From a bacterium (GTDB lineage: Bacteria > Ratteibacteria > UBA8468 > B48-G9 > JAFGKM01): 58,769 nt of DNA. The translations under genes and the position numbers were made by a program. Shown here in pieces: positions 9,383-18,399 of the stretch. The first letter of the stretch is position 1. The number at the start of each line of letters is the position of its first letter. The notes under the pieces were generated by a model that was given only the letters and a program-made list of their open reading frames with translations, was not told the origin of the DNA and ran no database searches. The stretch is from the NCBI GenBank assembly GCA_026414725.1, contig JAOAIL010000009.1, positions 1-58,769 on the forward strand, written 5' to 3'.

Positions 9383-10684
9383 ATGAACCGAAAAGTCCTG
9401 ATAATTGCATTCAGTTTTATTATTTGTTCATTCTTCCTCAGAGCAGAAGAAGTAAAGACAAAGGTCACAACAGGTGGGGCATCAGCTGCTGATATTGTTT
9501 CTTATCAGGGACCAAAGGCAAGGATTGCTGTAGGTAGTTTTGAAGTAAAGGCAGCCAAAGCGTATGGGAGGATTGGTGAGGGTATTCAGGATATGCTTAT
9601 AGATGCACTTTTCAAGACAAACAGGTTTATCGTACTTGAAAAGGCGGCACTTGCAGACCTCCAAAGCGAATATGAATTGGGTGAGAGTGGATGGTCATCT
9701 GAAGCACCTACCAAAGGAACTTTTGAGTCAGCGGATATTATTCTTACAGGTGCTATTACTGCGTTTGAGCCGGACTATAGAGGAACAGGTGGTGGTGGAG
9801 TTGTTATTCCTCTTCCCTTAAAGATAGGTGGTGGGTTGAAAGTAGAGAAGAAAGAGGCATATATAGCAGCGAGTATTCGTCTTGTGGATGTTAAAACACG
9901 AAGGGTGATAAAAACAGGGACTGTTGAAGGGTATTCTTCAAAGTCAAGTTTAGGGATTATAGGTGGTGGTTTAATAGGTCCTGTGGCTCTCGGCGTAGGT
10001 TTTGAGAATTATAAGAACACTCCTATGGAGAAAGCAGTTATGATAATGCTTGAGAATGCGATAAAAGAGATAGTGGATAGTGTCCCTGCAGAATATTACA
10101 GATATACTGCTGAAGGTAAACAGGTTCCATCACAAGGAGAGAAAAAGACATTAGGTATAGTGGGTGGACTGGATAAATTCAATCCAGGTGGAAGTGTTGT
10201 GTGGTCAGAGGATTTTACAAAATATGGTACTGGAGAAGTGCCTGAGGGATGGACATTAAACAAGACATCTGTAGAAATTGCAGAGTATGAAGGTAAAAAA
10301 TGGATAAGATTTTTAAATTCAGGTACCATACAAAAGAAAGTAAAAGTAAGTTCTGATTATTCACTTGAACTGACATTTTTTGCGCCTGATACTGCAACAT
10401 CTTTCTCATTGAAATATGGAGATATGCCAGAGTGTGAGATAACTGGAAATTCCTTGAAGATAGGAGGTATTTCCGGTGGTACATTAAACAGGGACAATAT
10501 CCATACACTTGCTGTTTCAAGGAAAAATAATCAGGTGGTTTTTTATCTCAATGGAAAAAGGATATATACAACAACACCACAGGGTAGTTTATCAGAAAAT
10601 GTAGTTATCTCTACAAAAGGTATAGATATAAATCAAGGGCAGGAGTGTATTCTTACAGATATGAGGATAGCAGAATATAAATGA
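9383..10684 (+). CDS. Secreted CsgG-family protein with C-terminal sandwich domain
   Basis: 433 residues with a cleavable signal peptide (about 1-21, ending near FLRAEE). Residues about 45-230 resemble the CsgG/curli-assembly family: RIAVGSFEVKA at the start, LIDALFKTNRFIVLEK, then DIILTGAITAF and a VDVKTRRVIKTGTVEG strand. In CsgG this fold forms an outer-membrane secretion pore, but many relatives are periplasmic or lipoprotein-like and of unknown role; no lipobox Cys is visible here. The C-terminal 160 residues (WSEDFTKYGTGEVPEGW onward) look like a beta-sandwich, LamG/concanavalin-like. No curli genes are nearby, so a curli role is not supported. Confidence 0.7.
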   Translation: MNRKVLIIAFSFIICSFFLRAEEVKTKVTTGGASAADIVSYQGPKARIAVGSFEVKAAKAYGRIGEGIQDMLIDALFKTNRFIVLEKAALADLQSEYELGESGWSSEAPTKGTFESADIILTGAITAFEPDYRGTGGGGVVIPLPLKIGGGLKVEKKEAYIAASIRLVDVKTRRVIKTGTVEGYSSKSSLGIIGGGLIGPVALGVGFENYKNTPMEKAVMIMLENAIKEIVDSVPAEYYRYTAEGKQVPSQGEKKTLGIVGGLDKFNPGGSVVWSEDFTKYGTGEVPEGWTLNKTSVEIAEYEGKKWIRFLNSGTIQKKVKVSSDYSLELTFFAPDTATSFSLKYGDMPECEITGNSLKIGGISGGTLNRDNIHTLAVSRKNNQVVFYLNGKRIYTTTPQGSLSENVVISTKGIDINQGQECILTDMRIAEYK

Positions 10685-10719
10685 GGGAAGGTATAGAAAG
10701 AAAAGGATTAATTACAGTG

Positions 10720-11454
10720 ATGGAAACCATCGGCATTGAGGTTGGAAACAGTAATGTAAAGATAGGGCTTTTCTATAAAGAAAGATTGGTTAAGGTGATA
10801 ACCTTCCCCACAAAAGATATTGAATGTTTTAAAATACCTGCTTTCTGGAACAATAGAAAACCTGTATTAATAGGGATTGCATCAGTCGTTCCACAGATAA
10901 ACACGCTTTTGAAAGAGAAGTTCAGCATATACAAAAAAAAAGTTTTTTTTATCACCCCTTCTTTATGTGGAATACCTTTAAAAATTAAAAATCCTGATAG
11001 GGTAGGTGTGGACAGGGTATTAAACTGTAAAGCAGCGATAGAGTTTTTTAATTCTGATGTGGTTGTTATTGATATAGGTACTGCTATTACAATGGATTAT
11101 GCCTCAAGAAAAGGTTTCTTTGGCGGGGTTATAATACCGGGACCTTTTCTCTGGAAGGGTGCATTGACTTCGACAGCACTGATAAAGGATATAAAGGAGG
11201 TAAGGGCAAAAATACCGGGGAAGGATACATCAGAGGCAATATGTAGCGGGATAAGATATGGGATACCGGGAGCAATAAACAGTATAGTTTCTGTTTATAA
11301 GAAAAGATACCCTTCTGTAAAGGTGGTTCTTACAGGTGGAGGGAGTAAGGAATTCAATAAAGGTATAGAGTTTGATATAATGAGGAAATATCTTGGTCTT
11401 GAAGGTCTCGGTATGGTGCTTTATGGAATGTATGGAAAAACAAGAAGAATGTGA
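10720..11454 (+). CDS. coaX: Type III pantothenate kinase
   Basis: First step of coenzyme A synthesis, phosphorylating pantothenate; an ASKHA-fold enzyme. EVGNSNVKIGLF near the start is the phosphate-1 motif, GVDRVLNCKAAI carries the catalytic Asp of the usual GADR segment, and VVIDIGTAITMDYAS is the second nucleotide motif, followed by GGVIIPGP. Homology places the start at ATG 10720, because the family begins only a few residues before this motif. An ATG at 10681, overlapping the previous stop, would add 13 residues without family counterpart. birA follows, as is common. CoaB (20480) and CoaE (35988) are also in the window. Confidence 0.92.
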   Translation: METIGIEVGNSNVKIGLFYKERLVKVITFPTKDIECFKIPAFWNNRKPVLIGIASVVPQINTLLKEKFSIYKKKVFFITPSLCGIPLKIKNPDRVGVDRVLNCKAAIEFFNSDVVVIDIGTAITMDYASRKGFFGGVIIPGPFLWKGALTSTALIKDIKEVRAKIPGKDTSEAICSGIRYGIPGAINSIVSVYKKRYPSVKVVLTGGGSKEFNKGIEFDIMRKYLGLEGLGMVLYGMYGKTRRM

Positions 11455-12013
11455 AAGGATAATAATAGAGGGTATCCCTGTATATTTTTTTGGTAATGTT
11501 ATCTCAACTATGGATTTAGCGGATACTTTTTTAAGTGAAGGTAAGACAGGGATAGTTGTTGCAGAACAGCAGGAAAAGGGCAGGGGAAGATATGGAAGAA
11601 GGTGGTTTTCTCCGAGAGGGGGGCTTTATCTTTCATGGATTTTGAAAGAAGAGCATTTATATCCCCTTTTCCTTTCTGAAATGCTATCTTTAAGTATAGT
11701 GAAAACATTAAGATATTTTGGTATAGATTGCAAAATTAAACTTCCCAATGATATAATAACAGGAGGTAGAAAGATAGCAGGTATTCTTATTGTAAAAAAA
11801 CAGGGCTGGTATATTGCAGGAATAGGAGTAAATCTGAACAACCCTGTTGAAGATGAAACACATCAGGTATCTGTAAAGGATATTACTGGTAGACAGGTGG
11901 ATAAGAAAAAAGTAATTGAATATTTTATAAAGGCGTTTTTGCATTACAGAGATGAATTTTACACGGACTCCAGCAGACCTTTAAAACAATGGGGTGAATA
12001 TCTTATAAAATGA
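11423..12013 (+). CDS. birA: Biotin--[acetyl-CoA-carboxylase] ligase (no DNA-binding domain)
   Basis: Attaches biotin to the carboxyl carrier protein of biotin enzymes through biotinyl-AMP. About 197-206 residues, covering only the catalytic domain plus a short tail, so it lacks the N-terminal HTH repressor domain of E. coli BirA. GRGRYGRRW is the adenylate-binding loop, and NDIITGGRKIAGIL corresponds to the KWPND/KIGGIL region with the active-site Lys. The start is uncertain among 11393, 11423 and 11432; the first overlaps coaX by 62 bases, so the shorter ones are preferred. The stop overlaps the next gene by 4 bases. Confidence 0.9.
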   Translation: MECMEKQEECERIIIEGIPVYFFGNVISTMDLADTFLSEGKTGIVVAEQQEKGRGRYGRRWFSPRGGLYLSWILKEEHLYPLFLSEMLSLSIVKTLRYFGIDCKIKLPNDIITGGRKIAGILIVKKQGWYIAGIGVNLNNPVEDETHQVSVKDITGRQVDKKKVIEYFIKAFLHYRDEFYTDSSRPLKQWGEYLIK

Positions 12014-13281
12014 GTGAATCTGACTTGTTCTGGTATATAATCACTATTATCATACTCCTAATACTCTCTGCTTTTTTCTCAGCAGCAGAGGCAGCATTTA
12101 TCTCTTTTGGTAGACACCACTTCCAGAAGATTTCTGAAAGGGATGAGAAAAAGGCGAGAAGGTTGGAATTCTGGTTTGAAAATCCTAATAGAATCCTTGT
12201 AACCACACTGATAGGCAACAATATAGTGAATATATCTGCTTCTATTATAGCAGCAACATTGACATATAATTATCTGCACAGGATAAGTGCTACTCTTGTA
12301 GCGGGGATAATGACATTTATGATACTTGTTTTTGGGGAGATTATCCCGAAGAGTTTAGCAAAAAAATATGCAGAGAAGATTGCATATTATTTTACATTCC
12401 CTGTTATGTTTTTCTGTATTCTTCTTAACCCGGTGGCAAAGTTTCTTATTGGTATCTCCCATCTTTTTGTTCGTCTGTTCGGTGGAAGGATAGAAAATAT
12501 TATGCCTGTTTTAACAGAAGAAGATATAAAAGCAATGATTATTGCTGGAGAAGAGGAAGGGATTATTGAAGAAGAAGAGAGGGATATGATAGACAGCATA
12601 TTTGAATTGGGAGATAAGATGGTAAGAGAGATTATGACACCGAGGGTTAATATCATTTCTGTAAAAGAGGAGACATCTATTGAAGATGTTGTAAGGGTAA
12701 TGGCACGGGAAGGTTATTCAAGATTGCCTGTTTATAGAGAAAGTATTGACAGGATAACAGGGATTATCTATATCAAAGATATTATAGGGCATAGAGTAGA
12801 AGATGTAGAAGGATTAAAGGCGAAAGACCTTATGAGAGAACCATACTTTGTCCCTGAAAGCAAAAAGGTCAAGGATTTAATGAAAGAACTTCAGGAAAAG
12901 AAGATACAGATGGCAATAGTGGTGGATGAATATGGTGGTACAGGAGGACTTGTTACAATGGAAGACCTCGTTGAGGAGATAGTCGGTGAAATTTCCGATG
13001 AATATAAGAAAGAACCGAAAGAACTTTATGTATTACCGGATGGTGATTTTCTTATCTCTGGTGGCACAGAGGTTGAGAAAGTAAATGAGGAAATAGGCGT
13101 GGGTATACCTGAAGGTAAATTTGAGACACTCGCGGGTTTTGTCCTTGACAGATTTGGCAGGTTCCCTGTAAAAGGAGAGAGTTTTGTGTATAATAACTAT
13201 CAATTTACAGTTCAGGAGTCGGATAGAAAAAAGGTTATAATGGTAAAGATTAGAAAACTTAAGGGGAATGATTATGAGTGA
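12010..13281 (+). CDS. CNNM/CorC-HlyC family membrane protein with CBS pair
   Basis: 423-residue member of the DUF21-CBS-CorC_HlyC family (old name hemolysin C; relatives export magnesium or cobalt). The N-terminal DUF21 domain has three to four hydrophobic segments (LILSAFFSAAEAAFISF, LVTTLIGNNIVNI, FMILVFGEIIPKSLAK). The acidic linker EEGIIEEEERDMID leads to two CBS motifs (VREIMTPRVNI and DLMREPYFVPES), and the C-terminal transporter-associated domain contains DGDFLISGG and FETLAGFVLDRFG. Substrate cannot be decided from sequence. It shares short overlaps with birA and lysS. Confidence 0.9.
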   Translation: MSESDLFWYIITIIILLILSAFFSAAEAAFISFGRHHFQKISERDEKKARRLEFWFENPNRILVTTLIGNNIVNISASIIAATLTYNYLHRISATLVAGIMTFMILVFGEIIPKSLAKKYAEKIAYYFTFPVMFFCILLNPVAKFLIGISHLFVRLFGGRIENIMPVLTEEDIKAMIIAGEEEGIIEEEERDMIDSIFELGDKMVREIMTPRVNIISVKEETSIEDVVRVMAREGYSRLPVYRESIDRITGIIYIKDIIGHRVEDVEGLKAKDLMREPYFVPESKKVKDLMKELQEKKIQMAIVVDEYGGTGGLVTMEDLVEEIVGEISDEYKKEPKELYVLPDGDFLISGGTEVEKVNEEIGVGIPEGKFETLAGFVLDRFGRFPVKGESFVYNNYQFTVQESDRKKVIMVKIRKLKGNDYE

Positions 13282-14701
13282 AGAGATAAAAAAACAGCGG
13301 ATTGAAAAGATAGAAGAACTTAAAAAGAGAGGCATTGATGTTTATGGAAGGGCATTTACTAAAAAGGAGATATCACTTATTAAAGAGGGTGAAACTGGTG
13401 TAAAAACAGCGGGCAGGATTATGGCAATGAGACATCATGGGGGGTCTTCTTTCCTTGATATAAAAGATAGTACAGGGAAAATACAGCTCTATTTTAAAAA
13501 GAACATCTTAGACGAAGAAACACTTTTTGTATTTAACCATTTAGATATAGGTGATATTATAGGGGTTGAAGGAGATGTATTTAAAACAAAAACAGGAGAG
13601 ATTACTATACTTGTTAAAGATCTTACTCTCCTATCAAAAGCGTTAAATCCATTACCAGAGAAGTGGCATGGACTCAAAGATGTGGAGATAAGGTTTAGAA
13701 AGAGATACCTTGACCTTATTATGAACCAGGATGTAAGAGAGGTTTTTAATAAGAGAGTAAAGATAATACAATACATAAGGGAGTTTCTAAATAATATTGG
13801 ATTTATTGAGGTGGATACCCCTATGATGCATCCTATACCAGGTGGAGCTGAAGCAAGGCCATTTATCACCTACCATAATACACTTGATATGAACCTTTAC
13901 TTAAGGATTGCTCCTGAACTATATCTGAAAAGGTTATTGGTGGGTAATTTTGAGAAGATATATGAAATCAACCGTTCTTTCAGAAATGAGGGTATTTCTC
14001 CATTGCATAATCCTGAATTTACAATGCTTGAACTATATTCTGCTTATGGTGATTGTAAAGAAATGATGGAAATAACAGAGGGACTAATCACATCACTTAC
14101 AGAGAGGGTAAATGGTACTCTTACATTAGATTATCAGGGCAAAAGGATAGATATGTCTTTACCATGGAAAAGGATAAAATGGTCTGAAGTGTTTTCAAAT
14201 GAAGGTATTTCTGATTGGAAAGACAGAGAAGCAGTACTTAAAAAGGCAGAGGAGGAGGGTATTGAACTGACGGATGATGATAAAGGGAATATATTTGAAG
14301 TACTGGATAAGATATTCAAGAAAAAGATACAGCCAGAACTTATAAACCCTACATTTATCCATCAATATCCTGTAGAGATTTCACCCCTCGCAAAGTCATT
14401 ACCGGACAGGAAAGATATGGTAGAAAGGTTTGAACTTTTCATTGGAGGACTTGAGATAGCAAATGCTTATTCAGAACTTAATGACCCTTTTGAGCAGCAC
14501 AGAAGGTTTTTAGAAGCAGTCAACAAACAGACAGGTAATAAAGAGAAGATGGTTGATGAAGATTATATTGAAGCACTTGAATACGGAATGCCTCCTGCAG
14601 GAGGACTTGGTATTGGTATAGACCGTCTCGTTATGCTTCTTACAAATGCTTCCTCCATAAGAGAGGTGATATTCTTTCCGCTTTTAAGACCCAAAAAATG
14701 A
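13268..14701 (+). CDS. lysS: Lysyl-tRNA synthetase, class II
   Basis: Charges tRNA-Lys. 477 residues, close to the usual length. An N-terminal OB-fold anticodon-binding domain (GRIMAMRHHGGSSFLDIKD) is followed by the class II catalytic core: motif 1 near EVDTPMMHPIPGGAEARPF, motif 2 FRNEGISPLHNPEFTMLE, and motif 3 GLGIGIDRLVMLL close to the C-terminus. It overlaps the CorC-type gene by 14 bases and murJ by 4 bases (ATGA), so it is translated within the same run. Confidence 0.97.
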   Translation: MIMSEEIKKQRIEKIEELKKRGIDVYGRAFTKKEISLIKEGETGVKTAGRIMAMRHHGGSSFLDIKDSTGKIQLYFKKNILDEETLFVFNHLDIGDIIGVEGDVFKTKTGEITILVKDLTLLSKALNPLPEKWHGLKDVEIRFRKRYLDLIMNQDVREVFNKRVKIIQYIREFLNNIGFIEVDTPMMHPIPGGAEARPFITYHNTLDMNLYLRIAPELYLKRLLVGNFEKIYEINRSFRNEGISPLHNPEFTMLELYSAYGDCKEMMEITEGLITSLTERVNGTLTLDYQGKRIDMSLPWKRIKWSEVFSNEGISDWKDREAVLKKAEEEGIELTDDDKGNIFEVLDKIFKKKIQPELINPTFIHQYPVEISPLAKSLPDRKDMVERFELFIGGLEIANAYSELNDPFEQHRRFLEAVNKQTGNKEKMVDEDYIEALEYGMPPAGGLGIGIDRLVMLLTNASSIREVIFFPLLRPKK

Positions 14702-16218
14702 GTTCAAAAAAAATTATCAGAGCCGTTTCAATTGTCTCTTTAGGAACAATAATTGCCAGGGTTTTTGGACTTGCCAGAGAGATTGCAACCGCAAATTTCT
14801 TTGGTACTATCTCAATATATGATGCTTTTCTTCTTGCTTTTATGATACCAAATTTTTTCAGAGGACTTATTGCAGAAGGAGCACTCAATACTGCTTTTAT
14901 ACCTGTTTTTACTGAATATGCCATTGATGAAAATAAAAGGGCAGAAGGGAAGGATATATTCAATATCTGTTTTACCATCTCTTTAATCATTACAACCTTT
15001 TTATTTTTACTTATTCTGGGTGTAAGTTTTATATCAGCAGGAATAGTAAGCGAGACATCAAGGTGGCATAGTGTATGGATATTGGTGAGATTTACATTTC
15101 CATATCTTATATTTATATCGCTTGCTGCAATCAACACAGGTATTTTGAATGTTCACAAGGACTTTTTCCTTCCTTCATTATCTCCTGTTGTTCTGGATAT
15201 ATTCTGGATAGCAGTACTTTTCCTTATCCTGCCATTAATGCCTGCTATTCCGGAACATCAGATATTTGTTTTGTGTGCAGGCGTTATATTGGGTGGAATG
15301 GGTCAATTTGTTTTTACGCTAATGCCTGTAATTAAAAGGGGATATATACCCCATCTGAATTTTAATTTTACACATCCTGCTGTTAAAAGAATGGGATTGC
15401 TTCTTGCTCCTATGGTAATAGGAGTTGCTGTAACACCTATTAATCTTCTCGTGGATAACTCTCTCGCATATACTTTATATGAAGGGGCTGTTTCTGGTTT
15501 ATGGTATAGTACCCGTATATTTCAGTTGCCTCTGGGTGTCTTTGCTATCTCAATATCAACAGCAGTACTACCATGGTTTTCAGAAAATATCTCATCAAAT
15601 AATCATAAAGAATTTATCAAAAACCTTATTTTTGCCACACGTATGCTTGTCTTTTTACTGCTACCTTTTACCTTTGGAATGATAATTCTTAAGACAGAAA
15701 TAGTAAAAATTCTTTTTGAAAGAGGGATGTTTACCGCAAAATCAGTTGAACTCGTTGCTTCCCCTCTTGCTTTCTATTCTCTGGGATTATTAGGATATGG
15801 TGGTGCTTCTGTATGGAGTAGGGCATTCTATGCCTGTAAAGATACAGCCACACCTGTAAAGGTCGGGATATTAAGCATACTGGTAAATTTCATTATGGAT
15901 ATTATCCTGATGCAGTTTATGGGACACAACGGGATTGCACTTGCTACATCTATTGTTGGCATTACAAACTTTATACTTTTAGTTATCCTCTTTAATAGAA
16001 GACATATGTGTATTGACTTGAAAAAAGAGCGCCTGTTTTTTTTCAAAATAATCCTTGCCTGTATACTTACAGGATGTTTCCTTTATATCAGTAAGAGAGT
16101 ACTATCTCCAGTTCTCTCCTTGCCCCTGCTTCTTCTTTCCTGTATAATAGTTGCTGTGCTCGTCTATATCTTTTCCACAGGGATTTTAATAAAGATACGG
16201 AGGTTGAAAGAAGAATAA
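14698..16218 (+). CDS. murJ: Lipid II flippase MurJ
   Basis: Polytopic inner-membrane protein of the MOP superfamily (MviN/MurJ) that flips the peptidoglycan precursor lipid II. 506 residues with about 13-14 hydrophobic segments. Family signatures: GTIIARVFGLAREIATANFFG at the N-terminus, AFMIPNFFRGLIAEGALNTAF, and the late GGASVWSRAFYACKDTATPVK stretch. It starts in the lysS stop (ATGA) and ends immediately before the next ATG. Its presence agrees with a peptidoglycan-making cell. Confidence 0.95.
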   Translation: MSSKKIIRAVSIVSLGTIIARVFGLAREIATANFFGTISIYDAFLLAFMIPNFFRGLIAEGALNTAFIPVFTEYAIDENKRAEGKDIFNICFTISLIITTFLFLLILGVSFISAGIVSETSRWHSVWILVRFTFPYLIFISLAAINTGILNVHKDFFLPSLSPVVLDIFWIAVLFLILPLMPAIPEHQIFVLCAGVILGGMGQFVFTLMPVIKRGYIPHLNFNFTHPAVKRMGLLLAPMVIGVAVTPINLLVDNSLAYTLYEGAVSGLWYSTRIFQLPLGVFAISISTAVLPWFSENISSNNHKEFIKNLIFATRMLVFLLLPFTFGMIILKTEIVKILFERGMFTAKSVELVASPLAFYSLGLLGYGGASVWSRAFYACKDTATPVKVGILSILVNFIMDIILMQFMGHNGIALATSIVGITNFILLVILFNRRHMCIDLKKERLFFFKIILACILTGCFLYISKRVLSPVLSLPLLLLSCIIVAVLVYIFSTGILIKIRRLKEE

Positions 16219-16839
16219 ATGGAACTTATTTCAGTTATATTTATACTTTTTATTGTATTTTTTTCTGTTGTTATGCATGAGTTCTGTCACGGATATGTTG
16301 CTTATCTTAATGGAGATGACACAGCAAAGTTGATGGGGCGACTCACCCTCAATCCCCTGCCTCATATTGACCCATTCAGTACAATACTACTGCCCGTCCT
16401 TCTTCTCTTATTAAGTGGTGGAAGGTTTGCTATAGGAATGGCAAAGCCAGTTCCCATTAACCCATTTAATTTCAGAAACTATGACAAAGGTATGTTATCT
16501 GTAGGTATAGCAGGTCCTGGTAGTAATATAGTTATAGGAACATTTCTTGCAATTATTTCCCGATTGTTTTTACATAGTCCTTTAGTCCAGTTTATTATTA
16601 TAGGTGCTTTAATCAACTTTGTACTTGCTTTTTTCAATCTCATCCCTATACCTCCTCTTGATGGTTCAAGGATTTTAAGTGTTTTTTTACCCGGGCGGAT
16701 AAGGTACAGATATGAACAGATGGAACGGTATGGTATCATAATAGTGATGATTTTTGTATTCGCGGGTGGGCTGCAATGGCTCTGGCCATTAAGTTCTGCA
16801 GTTGTTAACTTTATTGCAGGAAGCCGGGTAAACTTCTAA
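16219..16839 (+). CDS. Site-2 protease family (M50) membrane metalloprotease
   Basis: 206-residue integral membrane zinc protease of the small M50/SpoIVFB-like group. HEFCH (in VVMHEFCHGYVAYLNGD, near residue 17-21) is the HExxH zinc site within the first membrane segment; NLIPIPPLDGSRIL contains the third-ligand Asp in the conserved NxxPxPxLDG motif. Four to five hydrophobic segments and no PDZ or CBS domain. It directly abuts murJ (no spacing). The target is unknown; relatives cut membrane-bound regulators. Confidence 0.9.
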   Translation: MELISVIFILFIVFFSVVMHEFCHGYVAYLNGDDTAKLMGRLTLNPLPHIDPFSTILLPVLLLLLSGGRFAIGMAKPVPINPFNFRNYDKGMLSVGIAGPGSNIVIGTFLAIISRLFLHSPLVQFIIIGALINFVLAFFNLIPIPPLDGSRILSVFLPGRIRYRYEQMERYGIIIVMIFVFAGGLQWLWPLSSAVVNFIAGSRVNF

Positions 16840-16853
16840 AAAAGGAGTAAAAA

Positions 16854-17159
16854 ATGGAAGAGGGACTTTTTGTCTTTATTGTTTCATTTTTTGCTGACTG
16901 GGGTTGGCAGGCACTGGGTAAGGTTGCAAATCCTGTAACAGGCAAGACAGAAAAAAACCTTACACTCGCAAAGCAAATAATAGATATAATGGAGATGTTG
17001 AGAGAGAAAACAAAAGGGAACCTTACAAAGGATGAAGAGCGAATCCTTAATGCTACTATTACTGAATTGCAGTTAAACTATGTTGATGAGTTAGAAAAGG
17101 AGAGAGCCACCCATAAAACAGATGGAGAAAAGAAAGAGGATACAGAAAAAACTGGCTGA
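16854..17159 (+). CDS. DUF1844 domain protein
   Basis: Small 101-residue protein. The core (GLFVFIVSFFADWGWQALGK, then NPVTGKTEKNLTLAKQIIDI and LTKDEERILNATITELQLNYV) matches the DUF1844 family, found in Planctomycetes, Omnitrophota-type genomes and other diderms; its function is unknown. The C-terminal 20 residues are charged and probably disordered. A Shine-Dalgarno (aaaggag) precedes the ATG. uvrC starts 38 bases before this gene ends, in another frame. Confidence 0.85.
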   Translation: MEEGLFVFIVSFFADWGWQALGKVANPVTGKTEKNLTLAKQIIDIMEMLREKTKGNLTKDEERILNATITELQLNYVDELEKERATHKTDGEKKEDTEKTG

Positions 17160-18399
17160 TGTCCCTGATATCCCTGGTGTGTATTTGATGAAAGATAAGG
17201 GAGGAGAGGTAATATATGTGGGGAAGGCGGTCTCTTTGAGAAAAAGGATTACATCATATTTTTACAGGACAGATACCAGTCCTAAAAACATTTCCCTGAT
17301 TTCAAATATATATGATTTTGAATTTATTCCTGTGGCATCAGAAGCAGAGGCACTTATCCTTGAAGATAATCTTATAAAAAAATATCACCCCAAATATAAC
17401 GTAAACCTTAAGGATGATAAAAGTTATCCATATGTGAAGATTACAGAAGAGAAATTTCCATCTATTAAGATTGTCAGAGAAGAAAATGATGGTGTATCCA
17501 GATATTTTGGACCATTTACAAAGGTTGAACTTTTAAAAAGTATACTTAAGTTTATAAGGAGGTATTATCCTGTAAGAAATTGCAGGTATAATCTGGAGAA
17601 GAAAAAGATAAGGTTATGTACCCAGTATTATATAAGAAGATGTTCAGGACCATGTGAGGGAAAGATATCAGAAGGAGAATATAAGAAACTTATAGAGGGA
17701 ATAAAGTCATTTTTTGAAGGAAACTATCAGGACTTTATTAAAAAATTGAAGCGAGAGATGAAACAGGCAATAGAAAAACTTGAGTTTGAGAAAGCAGAAG
17801 AGATAAAAAGGCGTATTTTTATGCTTGATGAGATGAAGAAAAGATTTCCCTTAAGGGATGAAAAGGCACTTTTTTCTTATGGGGAAAGCAATGTCTTACT
17901 CCGGCTAAAGGAGATATTGCATCTTGAGAATCTTCCATATCACATAGAGGGTTACGATATCTCAAATATTCAGGGTGATTCTGCAACTGGATGTAAGGTC
18001 TCTTTTAAGGGGGGAGTTCCTGATAAAGAAAATTACAGGAGATATAGAATAAAGACAGTTAAAGGAATTGATGATTGTAAGATGCTGGAAGAAGTTCTTA
18101 CGAGAAGATTTGATACTCCAGAAGAGAGAAAAGAAATGCCTTCTCTTATCCTTATAGATGGAGGAAAAGCGCAGCTTAATACCGCATTGAAGGTTCTGGA
18201 GCAAATGAATATTAATATTCCTGTTATATCACTGGCAAAACGGGAGGAAGATATATACATTAAGGGATTTAAAAAACCCCTTCATTTAGATAAGACATTG
18301 CCAGAGATGCATCTTCTTCAGTCAATACGTGATGAAGCGCACAGGTTTGCTATTGCCTATCATAGAAAATTAAGGAGTAAGGGTATAAGGAATGGCTAA
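17122..18399 (+). CDS. uvrC: Excinuclease ABC subunit C, lacking the C-terminal HhH domain
   Basis: Makes the two incisions in nucleotide-excision repair. The N-terminal GIY-YIG nuclease (PGVYLMKDKGGEVIYVGKA) is intact. Cysteines at 154, 166, 174 and 178 have the same spacing (C-x11-C-x7-C-x3-C) as the Fe-S/zinc cluster of E. coli UvrC. A UVR domain (KLEFEKAEEIKRRIFMLDEM) follows, then the RNase H-like nuclease with GYDISNIQG, LILIDGGKAQL and RDEAHRFA. The protein stops there at 425 residues, whereas typical UvrC runs to about 560-610 and ends with a double helix-hairpin-helix DNA-binding domain. obgE begins inside its last codons, so the short end appears natural. Confidence 0.93.
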   Translation: MEKRKRIQKKLADVPDIPGVYLMKDKGGEVIYVGKAVSLRKRITSYFYRTDTSPKNISLISNIYDFEFIPVASEAEALILEDNLIKKYHPKYNVNLKDDKSYPYVKITEEKFPSIKIVREENDGVSRYFGPFTKVELLKSILKFIRRYYPVRNCRYNLEKKKIRLCTQYYIRRCSGPCEGKISEGEYKKLIEGIKSFFEGNYQDFIKKLKREMKQAIEKLEFEKAEEIKRRIFMLDEMKKRFPLRDEKALFSYGESNVLLRLKEILHLENLPYHIEGYDISNIQGDSATGCKVSFKGGVPDKENYRRYRIKTVKGIDDCKMLEEVLTRRFDTPEERKEMPSLILIDGGKAQLNTALKVLEQMNINIPVISLAKREEDIYIKGFKKPLHLDKTLPEMHLLQSIRDEAHRFAIAYHRKLRSKGIRNG

